Assembly: GCA_963556145.1 (NCBI GenBank)
Contig: OY744466.1
Coordinates: forward strand, 3,410,001-3,474,000
DNA from: Hygrocybe punicea
Taxonomy: Eukaryota; Basidiomycota; Agaricomycetes; Agaricales; Hygrophoraceae
DNA: 64,000 bases
Direction of reading: 5' to 3'
In this document: one piece after another, positions 11,311-21,944 of the stretch
How the letters are laid out: every line of letters begins with the position of its first letter
Position numbering within the stretch: the first letter of the stretch is position 1
Notes under the pieces: model-generated
Seen by the model: the letters and a program-made list of their open reading frames with translations, nothing else
Databases searched by the model: none
Told to the model about the DNA's origin: nothing
Translations under genes and position numbers: made by a program

Positions 11311-13329
11311 ATGCAAATTTTTATTAAAATCCTCACGGGCAAGACGATTGCATTAACAGTCCAGTCGTCTACGACCGTTGACGATGTCAAGAAATCTATC
11401 TCCATCAGAGAGGGCATTCACCCGCACCAACAACGCTTGATCTTTGCTGGAAAGCAGCTCCAAGGTTCCTGGTCTCTCCTCGACTACAACATACATACAG
11501 ACTCCACCATGCATCTGGTCCTTTCACTTCAAGGAGGAAACGGGGTCAATATTGACGTCGTCAAGAAGTATGCGCCAGTATTTCGATTCCACCCGAATGA
11601 ACCATACTTTCCATGTAGCATTGAGTATCTCCTACAAGGCGCTACGTTAAACTACCGGAACTTTTCGTTTGCCTCGAAAATTGATGGGTTGCAAACTTCA
11701 CGGCCTCCTTCAATGGCGTTCTTCAAGGACTGGCTCTACATAGCCTACCTAGATTCAGTTGGGTCACAACCTCAGCTCAGCCGCTCCCGAAACGGTTCGG
11801 ATTGGGAACAATCTCATAGTTTTCCGTGGGTTCTGAAACCATCTCCACCGACGATTGCAGCCTTTCGAGATCAGCTCTGGATCATCTACTCCGACTCCAA
11901 GATTTCGCAACTTTGGGCCACGCACTCAGACGACGGTCAGACCTTCTCCGATCCCGAGAAGATCGGTAGCCCATTGACACCGCTCCCTGTGGTCGCTGCT
12001 TTCGAAGGAAGCTTGTTCATGGTTCATATCGACCCCAAAAGCCCACAACTCTGGATGAGTCAATCAGTCGATGGGTCGAATTGGACCAATACTCGCAAAA
12101 TTGAAGGTCAGCAAGCTATCAGGCCAGCGCTGGCCTTATTTCGCGACATGCTGGTGATGGTCTACACCAACCCGCGCAATTCGCAATTGCTTCTCAGCCA
12201 TTACACGACCGCTACCGGTTGGAGCGCTCCAGCTAAAATACGTGACAAGGGCCCGGACATACCTGCCCTAGCCGTCATTGACGGTTGGTTATGCATGACG
12301 TACAGCGAGCCGAGTAGCTCGCAGCTCTGGGTTAGTCGCACACGTGACGCTATCACCTGGCAGGATACCATCCAAATTCCTGACCAGAAAGGGCTCAATC
12401 CTTCGCTGTCCGTCATCTCAGACACGCTTGTTATCATTTACAACGATCCCAAAAGCTCCATCTGGGTTACTCGATGTCTGGGCGGTGACATCGAACCACA
12501 TGCCCTTCTCCCCAATGTCACGCCAGCTATGCTACAACAGAACTCAAACGATAATTTTTATGTAAAAGTCAATCCCTCACAACAAAGTGGACAACCTCTG
12601 CCCACTGCCCCACTGTATTATGCCATCCAAGAATACGACGATGCTATAGTGATCACATATCTCGTTCTGTACGCATACCAAGGTGGCCAGACGGCTCTTG
12701 CCCAGCGTGTTGGCACGGAGTTTTTGTGTATAATTCCAACTCTGGGAACGCATGAAGGCGATCTAGAGCGGTTAGCCATCAGCCTCACGAAAGGCCCTAA
12801 CGATTCACACACTATCACTCATGTTGCCTTCGAAGCCCATGGTCACACAACCCTTTACACCCCCGACCAAGTGAAATGGGAGGACACCCACGCTATCGTC
12901 CATCTCACGCTCAATAGTCACGCGATGCGGAATTTGGATCCTGCGGTATCTGACCACCTCTACGATGTCAACGTTCCAGGATTCGTGGCCGTTGGTGATT
13001 GGATCGGGACTGGGCCTTGGTGGCGTCCGCATAGTGATGGAAGTGATTTCAAGCTACTCGGGGTTGATTCTGCATGGAACGCTATCGGCGACCAAGTTTG
13101 GGCCGCCTTCCGAGGGAAATTGGGCGATACTCACAACAATACGCTTGTCAGTGGGACGTACTTTAACGGGAAGAAACTTTCGGTGCTCGACTGGATCTTC
13201 GTCCAGATAGTTTATGCCGGCGGGATGTTGATCAAGAAAATTCCACTTGACAAATTGATTGGCGACGGTCCTGCGGGTCCTGCACAGCGTGACTGGATTT
13301 ATCCTGTCAGAGGGAAGCTGCCTTGGTAG
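11311..13329 (+). CDS. Ubiquitin / beta-propeller / VPS62-domain fusion protein
   Basis: One uninterrupted 672-codon frame. Residues 1-76 are a ubiquitin-like domain aligning without gaps to ubiquitin, about 60% identical by eye, with [13 protein letters not shown], the hydrophobic patch RLIFAGKQL and a terminal GG. Next comes [23 protein letters not shown], the start of a VPS62 (DUF946) domain. This is interrupted by six repeats of about 45 residues, each with a core like PALAxFxxxLxMVY followed by SQLWxSxSxDGxxW, which resemble sialidase-like propeller blades. The VPS62 domain then resumes: [15 protein letters not shown] and [13 protein letters not shown]. No signal peptide or membrane segment. 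The start was set at the ATG of ubiquitin because no in-frame ATG lies upstream. Lys11, Lys27 and Lys48 are kept; Lys63 is Thr. The tail reads SLQGG, not RLRGG. Function is unknown; domain calls are firm. Confidence 0.85.
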   Translation: MQIFIKILTGKTIALTVQSSTTVDDVKKSISIREGIHPHQQRLIFAGKQLQGSWSLLDYNIHTDSTMHLVLSLQGGNGVNIDVVKKYAPVFRFHPNEPYFPCSIEYLLQGATLNYRNFSFASKIDGLQTSRPPSMAFFKDWLYIAYLDSVGSQPQLSRSRNGSDWEQSHSFPWVLKPSPPTIAAFRDQLWIIYSDSKISQLWATHSDDGQTFSDPEKIGSPLTPLPVVAAFEGSLFMVHIDPKSPQLWMSQSVDGSNWTNTRKIEGQQAIRPALALFRDMLVMVYTNPRNSQLLLSHYTTATGWSAPAKIRDKGPDIPALAVIDGWLCMTYSEPSSSQLWVSRTRDAITWQDTIQIPDQKGLNPSLSVISDTLVIIYNDPKSSIWVTRCLGGDIEPHALLPNVTPAMLQQNSNDNFYVKVNPSQQSGQPLPTAPLYYAIQEYDDAIVITYLVLYAYQGGQTALAQRVGTEFLCIIPTLGTHEGDLERLAISLTKGPNDSHTITHVAFEAHGHTTLYTPDQVKWEDTHAIVHLTLNSHAMRNLDPAVSDHLYDVNVPGFVAVGDWIGTGPWWRPHSDGSDFKLLGVDSAWNAIGDQVWAAFRGKLGDTHNNTLVSGTYFNGKKLSVLDWIFVQIVYAGGMLIKKIPLDKLIGDGPAGPAQRDWIYPVRGKLPW

Positions 13330-13883
13330 TCTTTGTTATTGTAATCACTTTTCCCCCTAGTTTATCACTGCGTAAGCGGTAGGATGAGAACGCAGACCTA
13401 TACCCCTCCCATTTGACTTATATATCGTTGCAAGTTCTGCGCTGTTGTAGACCACACACAATATATAATATATGGGGCTTGTTGCGAAGCCCTTCGCGTA
13501 CTATTATACATTGCAATGAGAAGCAAAGCATGACCGAGGCATCAGTGTTTAGTGTTGGCTTTTCAATGTGAGGGAGAAATGAAACTAAAAGTGAGAAACC
13601 ACAGAAATCAGCCTGACAAACGAAGCAGGAGACAATGGTAAATACAAAGGTGTGTGTTGTTGTTGCAGCGATACCTCGAAAGCAATGTGACTGGAATGAG
13701 GATATCTAATGAACTTGAACTGAATCGAGAGATGAAGGAGTCGGAGTCGGAGTCGGAGTAGTAACGAAAACCGAGAAATGGTGAAAGGAAGGAAGCGATA
13801 CGAAATTCCCAGTTCGAAAGAGAGAGAGAGAGAGACCATTGATCAGCGTGCATCTCGCCCCAACCGACAATCCCCATGTGAAT
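13330..13883. other. Intergenic between convergent genes
   Basis: This is 3' flanking sequence of both the fusion protein gene and the GATA factor. It contains short simple repeats (GAGTCG and GA runs near 13738-13840). I see no gene. Confidence 0.5.
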
Positions 13884-16803
13884 TCAGAAGGTGTGCATGT
13901 TTGAGTCGTAATGCTCGGGCGGACCCGTGTACATACCATCATTCGTGAACATGGGTGAGTGTGGCTGTAAAGTCGTCATCGACGGGTTCTGAGTGTCATC
14001 CGGAGGGAGCATTGGGGGATGCAAGTACGCGGAAAACAAGGTGTCTTCGTCATGTGGTAACATGGGAGGATGGAGGTAGTCCATAGGAGATTCCTCAGCC
14101 GGAGGTAGCATCGGCGGGTGGATGAATTGTGGAGAATGATCCTGAGGCAGCATGGGCGGATGCCAAAATGCGTTCCCCGAGCCCCGGAGAATGTGATAAT
14201 GAGGGTAAGCGCTGAAAGGAAACTCCATGGAAGAGCGTTGCGAATGAGAAGTAGCAGACGAAGAAGTAGAGTAGCCGTCGTTATAGGAACTGAAGGAAAC
14301 CGCAGATGAAGGAGGTTCAGAAGCAGAGTCAGTGCTCATCCTGCGCCGCTTATTCGTCCTCCGATTCATCCCAATACTCTCCATTTCGGGTGAATCGACC
14401 GACGCGAAGGGTAGAGCATCAGGGGGAGGGGCATTGTACAATTGCATGATATAGTCAGGGTGATATGGACCCGGGAAAGAGGACGATGAAGTAGCAAATG
14501 AACCTTGAGAGTGATACGTATGGTGTTGGTTGGCCTCTGGACCAAGTGCTCCCATTAATTCGGACTGGGATGTACGATAATCGGATTCTTCGTGATACTC
14601 ATAGGACATTTGAGTCGTCGAATCAGGAGCGAGAGTTGGTGAGATGTCTCTAGTAGGGGACGGTCGACGGCTGACACCTGGACTGGCGGTGGGGGTCTCC
14701 GCAGCAGTAATCCGTCGAGCATCGTGTCTAGACCTCTTCCGGATAACATCGGACTTCATGGAGATCGGTCGAGCTGAACCATGTAATTTATAACTGGATT
14801 TGAAATATCAACATTTTTGCGAGAGCGAAATCAGGAGACGCTACACTCACTAGAGTCCGCAGCTGATGGTGACAAATCAACATTAAGCACAATCATCAAG
14901 ATAAGTCATGCAACTCACGCATTGCACACAGTCTTACCCTCGTCATCTTTTCTCCAAAGAGGTGTTGCTGTGGTGTGACAATTATAGCATTGAGCTGCGG
15001 TTGATTATTCATCAGGCAACTTAGGAAAACCCGCGATAAAAGAAATTCGTACCCATTACATCGATACTCTCTTGGCGGGGGGCAGCCTGAGCCCGTCCCT
15101 CGCCGTGGGTATTACGCATACTCTTCGGTCGCGGGCGCTTGTGCTATTTGGAAGAAAATATTAGTAAACCAAACCCTCAAAAAGTATTTTGATCCTGCCT
15201 ACCAGCTTGCAGTAAAGGCCACATGCATTACAATTCAACTCGTCGTTGAGGCCTCGCCGCCATAACGGAGTATGAGTCGCTCCGCAGTTCGAGCACTCGG
15301 CCTTGACTCCTCCAGGAGCAGAATTGTTGTTGCCGTTATGCTTGAGGACGGTCGGGTTGGCACTCGTTGCTGTAGCACTGGGGCCTGAGGAGCGCGTGTT
15401 CGGTGTCGTTTGTGTCCTGACCGTCAGAGTAGGCCTTCCTGTCGGAGTGTTGGCACCGGAACGCTGACTAATCTTGGAAGGTGCAATACTTTTGGGCAGC
15501 ATCTCTTTCGCCATCTGCGAAAGAGGAGGCAGAGCGTAGCGGGTGGTCAAATCAACGTCACTGTCTTCGTTACTTTCATCGCTGTCGTCTTGGTCACTGC
15601 CGACGGAAGGAGGGGCGATACCGGTTACGGGCTTCATGACGACGTCTTCGTCGCCAGATTTGATGGGATGTGGAGAGATTCTGCCGTCACTTTGGTGAGT
15701 GTCAGGGTCATTGTTGCCATTGGACGACGACCAAGGACTATCGGCCGAGTCGACATTGGTGAGAAGTTCATCGAGAGGGAGTTCTATGGTCGGCCGCACG
15801 ATGCTGAGGCCATCGTTGTTGGAGGAGTTGAGCCCTTCGCCATAGTTCATGCGGGTCGTCAGAGTGGGTGAAGCGTACAGGAGAGCAGAAGGGCCGAAAT
15901 CATTAGAAAAGAGAGGAGGAAAACGGAGTGATTGAGATCGAGGGTCGGTGACCGTGGGCTTGCGACTTCGATTTGGGTCGTTATCGTTAGTGTCGTCGTT
16001 GTCGTCAACGATAATATCAGCCCTGTCTGCTGCGGCACCGCGTCCGTCGATGGCGTGGGAGCGCTGAGCCGCAGCAGCATCCTTAGATTCAGGAGGGGGC
16101 TTGATGTCCGGTTTCTTGAGAGGGGCATTTACGACGGGCGTGGACTGGTCGATGCTGAAGGTGAACTGCAGACGCTTGATAGTACCGGGTTGGGCATTCT
16201 GGCTGGCTTCGCGGTCACGTTCCTTCTCCGCTGCGCGCTTGCGAATCATCTCGGTAGAGTGGTTACGCTTGAAGTCAGGAGCCTCCAACTCCTCAATACT
16301 CCTGTGAAGGGGTTTAAGTATATATATATAAACAAAATATGTCGTTAGGGTCAAGGGCTGGGTTTGTGGGCATAGGGTAGGAGAGCAACAACAACAAAAA
16401 AATACGAACCGTCCCTTCTCCTTGTCCAACTTGTCGCCCATGCATTTGGAGAGCTTCTTGAACTCTCGCTTGGATTTGGCGTTGTCGGTGTCCACCATGA
16501 GATTTTGGAGGTGCCACAACCTCCAACTCAAGTTCTCGAGCCGTTGACCCTGCTCGAGGTAGCTAGCAACTTTTGTACAGACCTGTTCGGAATTTGAGCC
16601 ACCACGAATTTGTTGTCGCCCGAAAGGGGTGAGAGAGGTAACACAGACCTTCCAAGTTTTGGTCAAAGCCTCGGTGTCATTGAGGTTGCTGAACGCTACG
16701 AAAGACTTGTTGCCCTGAACAGTAGCGATGAAGGTGTGAGTCAAAATTGAAAATCCACAAAGTGGCCACCGACTTTGAACTTGAGATTGAGGATGGAGGG
16801 CAT
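13884..16803 (-). CDS. Double GATA zinc finger transcription factor with AreA-type N-terminus
   Basis: Exons 16803-16759, 16714-16649, 16582-16410, 16301-15203, 15143-15053, 14994-14919, 14862-14851 and 14793-13884 join exactly to 823 codons plus stop. Residues 1-60 carry the fungal GATA_AreA motif (NDTEALTKTWK ... RLENLSWRLWH). A long disordered acidic and serine-rich part follows. Finger one is CSNCGATHTPLWRR ... CNACGLYCKL with a basic tail HKRPRPKSMR. Finger two is CYNCHTTATPLWRK ... CNACGLYYKLHG with tail RPISMKSDVIRKRSR, close to the AreA/nitrogen-regulator style. The C-terminus has four HPPMLP repeats. The protein should bind GATA sites as a nuclear regulator; nitrogen or secondary-metabolism control is an inference from the N-terminal motif. 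One exon is only 12 nt long and encodes the middle of finger two. Confidence 0.93.
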
Positions 16804-19800
16804 TTACGAGCGGACTGGGGACGTCAGAAGGAGGGAAGGAGACAGACAAGCTCAGGACAGAACACACGGTTATAGCTTACTTGGTTTGGCTCACGGATTA
16901 AAGTTTCAAATTGGGAAAGAGGAATATATTATCTTTTTATTTTATTTTGCCCATAACAAATTGAACTCCGCTTCAATCAAGCAATCAAGCCGTCTTTCTG
17001 CCGAGCAGCCGTGCATGCCGATTGTATGTTCGTTTCACTTGTTGTCCCCGATTGAAATTTCATTGCATGTTTCCGTAAAGGAGTCCGTCAGCAGATCATC
17101 TTGAACGGATTGCCGCCAACTGTGCCTCATTATCTACACTCTCCTGTACACGTGTTTGTATGCCTCCTCTCAGGGACGTTCCTACCTGGACGATGGAAGC
17201 TGTGCTGTCAGAATCGCTGGCCCCGAATGGGTTTGTGTGGACGGCGTTGCCTGATGGATATGTTCGCATAATGCCCATTCCCATTCGCTTTTGGCGCTGT
17301 ACAAAGTGAACTATACCTATTCGAGAGATAACGTCCCTTCATCTTGGGTAAGGTTCACGAACGGTTGCAGAAGCAGGGCTACTGGAAGCACGAGGCATCA
17401 TAATTCCACCGTGACTGAGATGTCAAGCGTCAGAAATTCAGACTTGTGCGGACGGTTGCAGAGGAAATACCAATTGTTACGGTTCGCCTCAGAAAATCCA
17501 CGAATGATACAACAGATGAGAGTAATAAACATCACTTTATACGTACCGTTTTTGTGATGGTTCTGATTTCGTTGGAGCGCTTGCGACTAGCGATTATGTT
17601 TTCATTACTCCACCTCCCGGAGCAGGTACATAACCCCTTGTCCAGCCCGTGCCTTGCGCGGCAATTGCGAATGCGGACAATGCTTCCGGCTTCATCACGA
17701 GCCAAAATGTGTTGGGAAAGAAACTTAAGGCTGGTGGACTTGAAAAAAAAAAGGTTAAAACGGTGGGGGGGTTTAACGTTTACCATGCACTTGGAATTTG
17801 AGTACTTTCGCATTACAGAACCCAAGGCAAGTGGATGTATGTTAGGCAGAAGGAAGATGTTATTACAGGTTCGTTTAACATACCTTTGATGCGTGATTTT
17901 TGAGCAAACGGTTGATGATTTAATACGGGACCGAAAACCGCCGAAATGAAATCGCCGAGGAGGTCACCAAAAGCGATATATTCCACCATCGATAAGAAAT
18001 CGATGGCAGCTCAGCGTGTGCACGTGCGACGATAGAATGAGGAGAAATCTTGATCGTGGCTATGGTCACACAAGTTGTGATTGCACAGCTTTGCCGGTAG
18101 AATGCCGGAGATTCTTGTTCTTGAGGGCCTTAGTCGGAAACATGCTACTAAAGTGTCATTCCAAAGGTTACTGCACGGATCTACAATGTATCAGTGCGGG
18201 GAATAACAGCAAACTTAGGCTAGAGTCTACTTGCTGTATACGTTCTCGATGGCAAGAAAGTGACCGAGTTCAACCAGATTGAGAGTCCAATACGCCGATA
18301 AGCGAATTGGAACTGCCCTCGGAGAAAATCAGGTTGCCTGAGAGTAATGAAAGCCAGCAGGTATGCATCATGCTAAGGTCAAAGGTCGCTCTGTCGTGCC
18401 CCCCGCAAAAAACGTGTAACACAGATGCGAAAAGTCGCCTTGCAGAACCGTTGCCGCGTTTGACCTTGTCCAAACCGAGGAATAATTAAGGTATGTCGAT
18501 GAGAAGATACGATACATACTATTCATGGTGACTTTCAAAACCGCCCAATCGATGACGGCGATATAAGGCTAGACGAAAGTGGATGGAGATGGACGATTAG
18601 CTGCAGAGGGATGCTGTCACCAGAACCTCGAGGATTGGCGATGGTTCATCGATACAAATCCCGAGGACTGGCGATCTCAGACGATGAGGACCACCATGGT
18701 GACGTAGTTTGAACTCGCGCTTTTCGTAAAACGATTAGTTATAATGCATTTGGGCAATACGTATGGGCAGTTCGGCCGCTTCGGCGAAAATGGGCAGCCT
18801 TCCAGAATTGCTAGCTACAACGCAAAGCACACACCTAGTACAATCCAAGTGAGCAGCAACGCGACGAACACAACTCAAGGGTGACTTGCCGGTGACCGCC
18901 ACACCTTCGCAACCAACCTCACACTGTGGTCACCATCAAATACATATAAAAACCGAGAATGGCTTGGATGACCGCCTCTGTGGGCCCGCACAACGCGGAA
19001 AAGACCCGATGACAAACGCCCATTTTCCTTACGACAGCCGTTGAATGACGCAGTACGGCACTCGCGTGGATGGATGAAAGGAGAGACCGCCAGAGCGCGT
19101 CCGAGTCATCCCGACCTGCTTCCGCCTCCATCACGCGCCAGCATCAATGGGTTCGTTGTACTGCACACACGTTTCCATCACCAATATTATTATAATGTCC
19201 CTGGCAACCAGGCTGCGACCGACTCAATTGAGGCGCGGCGTTTTGTTTGCCAAGTTTTGCGGAGGGCAGAGCAGTTGAACAAACTTTAAGATTTGGCTGG
19301 TGACAACCATCAGATCGAGATGTGACCTGGGTGGTCGGAGTCCTCCTGCCAAATAAGGGGCATTCCGATCATGTTTGCGATTACGTAAGTGCGACATACG
19401 GGCTACGTTTCCTGGTCTTACATAGACAGACGTAGTGTCGAAAGAAACGTACATGTCGAAACGTACATGTCGAAATTAATATTCGGCAACATATGATCAC
19501 GTGTATGATTATGTTGAATAACGGGTTACCGTTTTATTGTTACCCCGCGTTGACCGGCAGTGTCGGACTGACGTTTCCGGGTACATATACCCACACATGT
19601 CGCACGACACTGCAGTTGGAACCGTGCCCTGGGTCCAACAATAGCGTTTTTGTTCTGGAACGGACGGCCCCCAAGCCGTAATCTTGAAACAGGACTCATC
19701 ATATGGCTTGCGTGATCGGACAATATCCTGGTAAGATAAAATATCCCCCGATTCTAGGTAATGCTCCCGCTGTCATCTTTAGTCAGCACACACTAAGTCT

Positions 19801-19847
19801 CCCCCCTCCGTTATCAATGTCATCAGGCTCTTTCCTCTCTCACGATC
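16804..19847. other. Long region without a resolved gene
   Basis: The first few hundred bases should be the GATA factor promoter. Between about 17290 and 17960 the plus strand shows protein-like segments in changing frames (for example VGALATSDYVFITPPPGAG and SQNVLGKKLKAGGLEKKK), which may be a decayed gene; I could not splice them and do not recognise a family. From 18000 to 19840 I see no coding, RNA or repeat structure beyond a short duplicated ACGTACATGTCGAAA at 19446-19475. Confidence 0.35.
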
Positions 19848-21425
19848 ATGGTGTATTTTGCTCAGTGCGATGTCGAACTCCAGGACTGCAACGCAGTCTG
19901 GCCAAGGTCTACTGCTGATCAGGCTCCTTTCACTAACCAAAGCTGCGTGCAAGACGTCCATCTACCAGGGAAAATCGGTCGCTGCGGTTGGGCGGGGGCA
20001 CCTTGCACAGTAAATGGATCTGTCAGTAATTGTGTTTGGCGTAAGCTACCCTCTCAATTCATCTCCACCATTCTCTTACCTTCTCTTGCCAGCCTACGCC
20101 GAGGTCTGTCGCAATGGCGTCTGCACCGGGTGAGTCAGCTTTTTTTTCCCCCCCGTTTTCAAGCCCGATTCCAATACGATTTCTTTGGTAGTGGTGTTGG
20201 AGAACCATGCGTTCCTTTCGGTGACAGATATACCTGCAATGGTACTCCAGCTTTCTTTCTTCCTGTGCTTCAATAATTTTTTTTCTGCATTAGCGCCAGT
20301 GTACTGCAACATAAGCATCGGTCTCGGTCCTAATGCAATTTGCGGAGGAGAAGGCGCCCGCGTAAACGTCGACGATAAACCAAAGGGGTTAGATTTCGCA
20401 AGGGACTATTGTGTCAGCGGTCAGTCGTCTGCGATAACCTCAAAACCTCGGGCTCAAAACCCCGAGCTTGCCACGTAACTCACACCGCACCCACCTACCC
20501 CTCTCCTTCAGGTGTCGCAAATCAAGTCAGCACCGATTACTGGACATGCGCGGCAGGTGACGATCACTTACCTATAACACCCACCTCATCAAACACCGCT
20601 AACCCATCGAGCACACCTTCGGCAGCCTCATCACACAGCGGCAGCACCTCCGATACGATCACCAAAAAACACTCATTGATCGCTCCCGTAGTCGGAGCTG
20701 TGGCCGGTGTCCTCGTAGTATTATGTCTCATCTTGGCATTCTGCTGGTATCGCAGACGACGCACACACCGGCAGAAGCGTTTTCGCGTCGACGCCTACAG
20801 GGACTCTTTACAAAACGAACCAGATTCATCACTCCTACACAGACGCCAATTGTCCGACGTCACAACCGAAACACACAAATCCCCATTACCCGAGATGCGT
20901 TCCGCTGATATCGCCGGCCCTTCAGGCAAGCTCGATCCATACATCAACCGTTCCGTGGCCGCCCCGTCCACCGAAACAGGCACAGACAGCTCTCTTATCC
21001 TCACACCCCAGCAGCATCCTCGCACCATGCACCGATCTCCGTTACACCGATCCTCTTCAGACCCTGTTGTTCCAGGCTCCCCCGGTTTTATTGATATAAC
21101 AGCAGGAGGAAGAGAAGAAGGAGGGGGAGCAGCTTCAAATTCTTCTGCCTTTGTCGCCAGCTCAGCTTCTCTTTCGCAAGATATCCCAGCAGCGCTCATA
21201 AGGCCCCATCGATCTCGACGTAGGTTGAAATCAGATGCCTCCGCCTCATCTCGACGCGGACATTCTGTTCCTCGCACACCAGATTCCGCACAACTCTCCA
21301 CAGAGGAAGTCGAGCTACGTTTGCTTGAACTCCGGGATGAGGCCGTACGAGGGCTTGCTGAGATCCGCCGCGCAAAGCGAACAGGAAGCGCCGAAGACGC
21401 AGAAATGCCACCTCCGTATGTGTAA
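19848..21425 (+). CDS. Cysteine-rich single-pass membrane protein
   Basis: Exons 19848-20040, 20093-20129, 20192-20241, 20294-20419 and 20512-21425 join exactly to 439 codons plus stop. The first 200 residues are an extracellular-type segment with about 16 cysteines (SCVQDVHLPGKIGRCGW, NGVCTGVGEPC, CNISIGLGPNAICGG). A serine-threonine stalk leads to one transmembrane segment (LIAPVVGAVAGVLVVLCLILAFCWY) flanked by RRRRTHRQKR, then a 220-residue serine-rich cytoplasmic tail ending in PPPYV. The layout is that of fungal Mid2-like or other type I surface sensors, but I cannot name the family. No convincing signal peptide precedes the first cysteine; an upstream exon ending before the acceptor at 19863 may supply it. 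Confidence 0.7.
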
Positions 21426-21944
21426 TCTAGTCTTTGGGCATGTTTCTCTCTCTTTTTACATTTCCTTTTAATTGGAACCACGTTGCTCATCTTTTCTAAC
21501 GTCCATTCATGAGTTTCATTTGAAGTCACTTTTTTTTCTTCTTCTTCACTTGGTCTTTCTTTCTTCTTTCGCAGGGGAAGGTGGACACTTGCAAACGGCG
21601 AAGTGGCTTTTTTACCGCAGTCTCAAATGTATATGCATACTGTACGCGTTGGCCTTGGTTGGCACCTGAGTCTGAGACAACTGATACCGCCCGTAACGTT
21701 CCGGACGGCCGCCTTCTGCCCCCCTTGCATCACAATGGTGATCGCGTTGATAGGGACAAACTAGGTATAGCAGGTAGGTTAGCCTACTTGGCAACACAAG
21801 CATATCAGTAAGAGCGGCAAGGACAAGAAACATACCATGTGTATCGGACTCTATCCTGGTGAGGCCGGCTGTTTGACCAACGTATTCATCTTGACTTCAT
21901 CCCATCCTAGCAGAATATCGCCTCGTGTCCATCTCGCGGCAACA
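21426..21944. other. Intergenic, no gene seen
   Basis: The stretch lies between the 3' end of the membrane protein gene and the 3' end of the ankyrin pseudogene. It is pyrimidine-rich near 21510-21570. No supported feature. Confidence 0.4.

Noticed and set aside
15410..16348. Plus-strand open frames of 138-153 codons
   Set aside because: They lie antisense to the long exon of the GATA factor and have no protein character.
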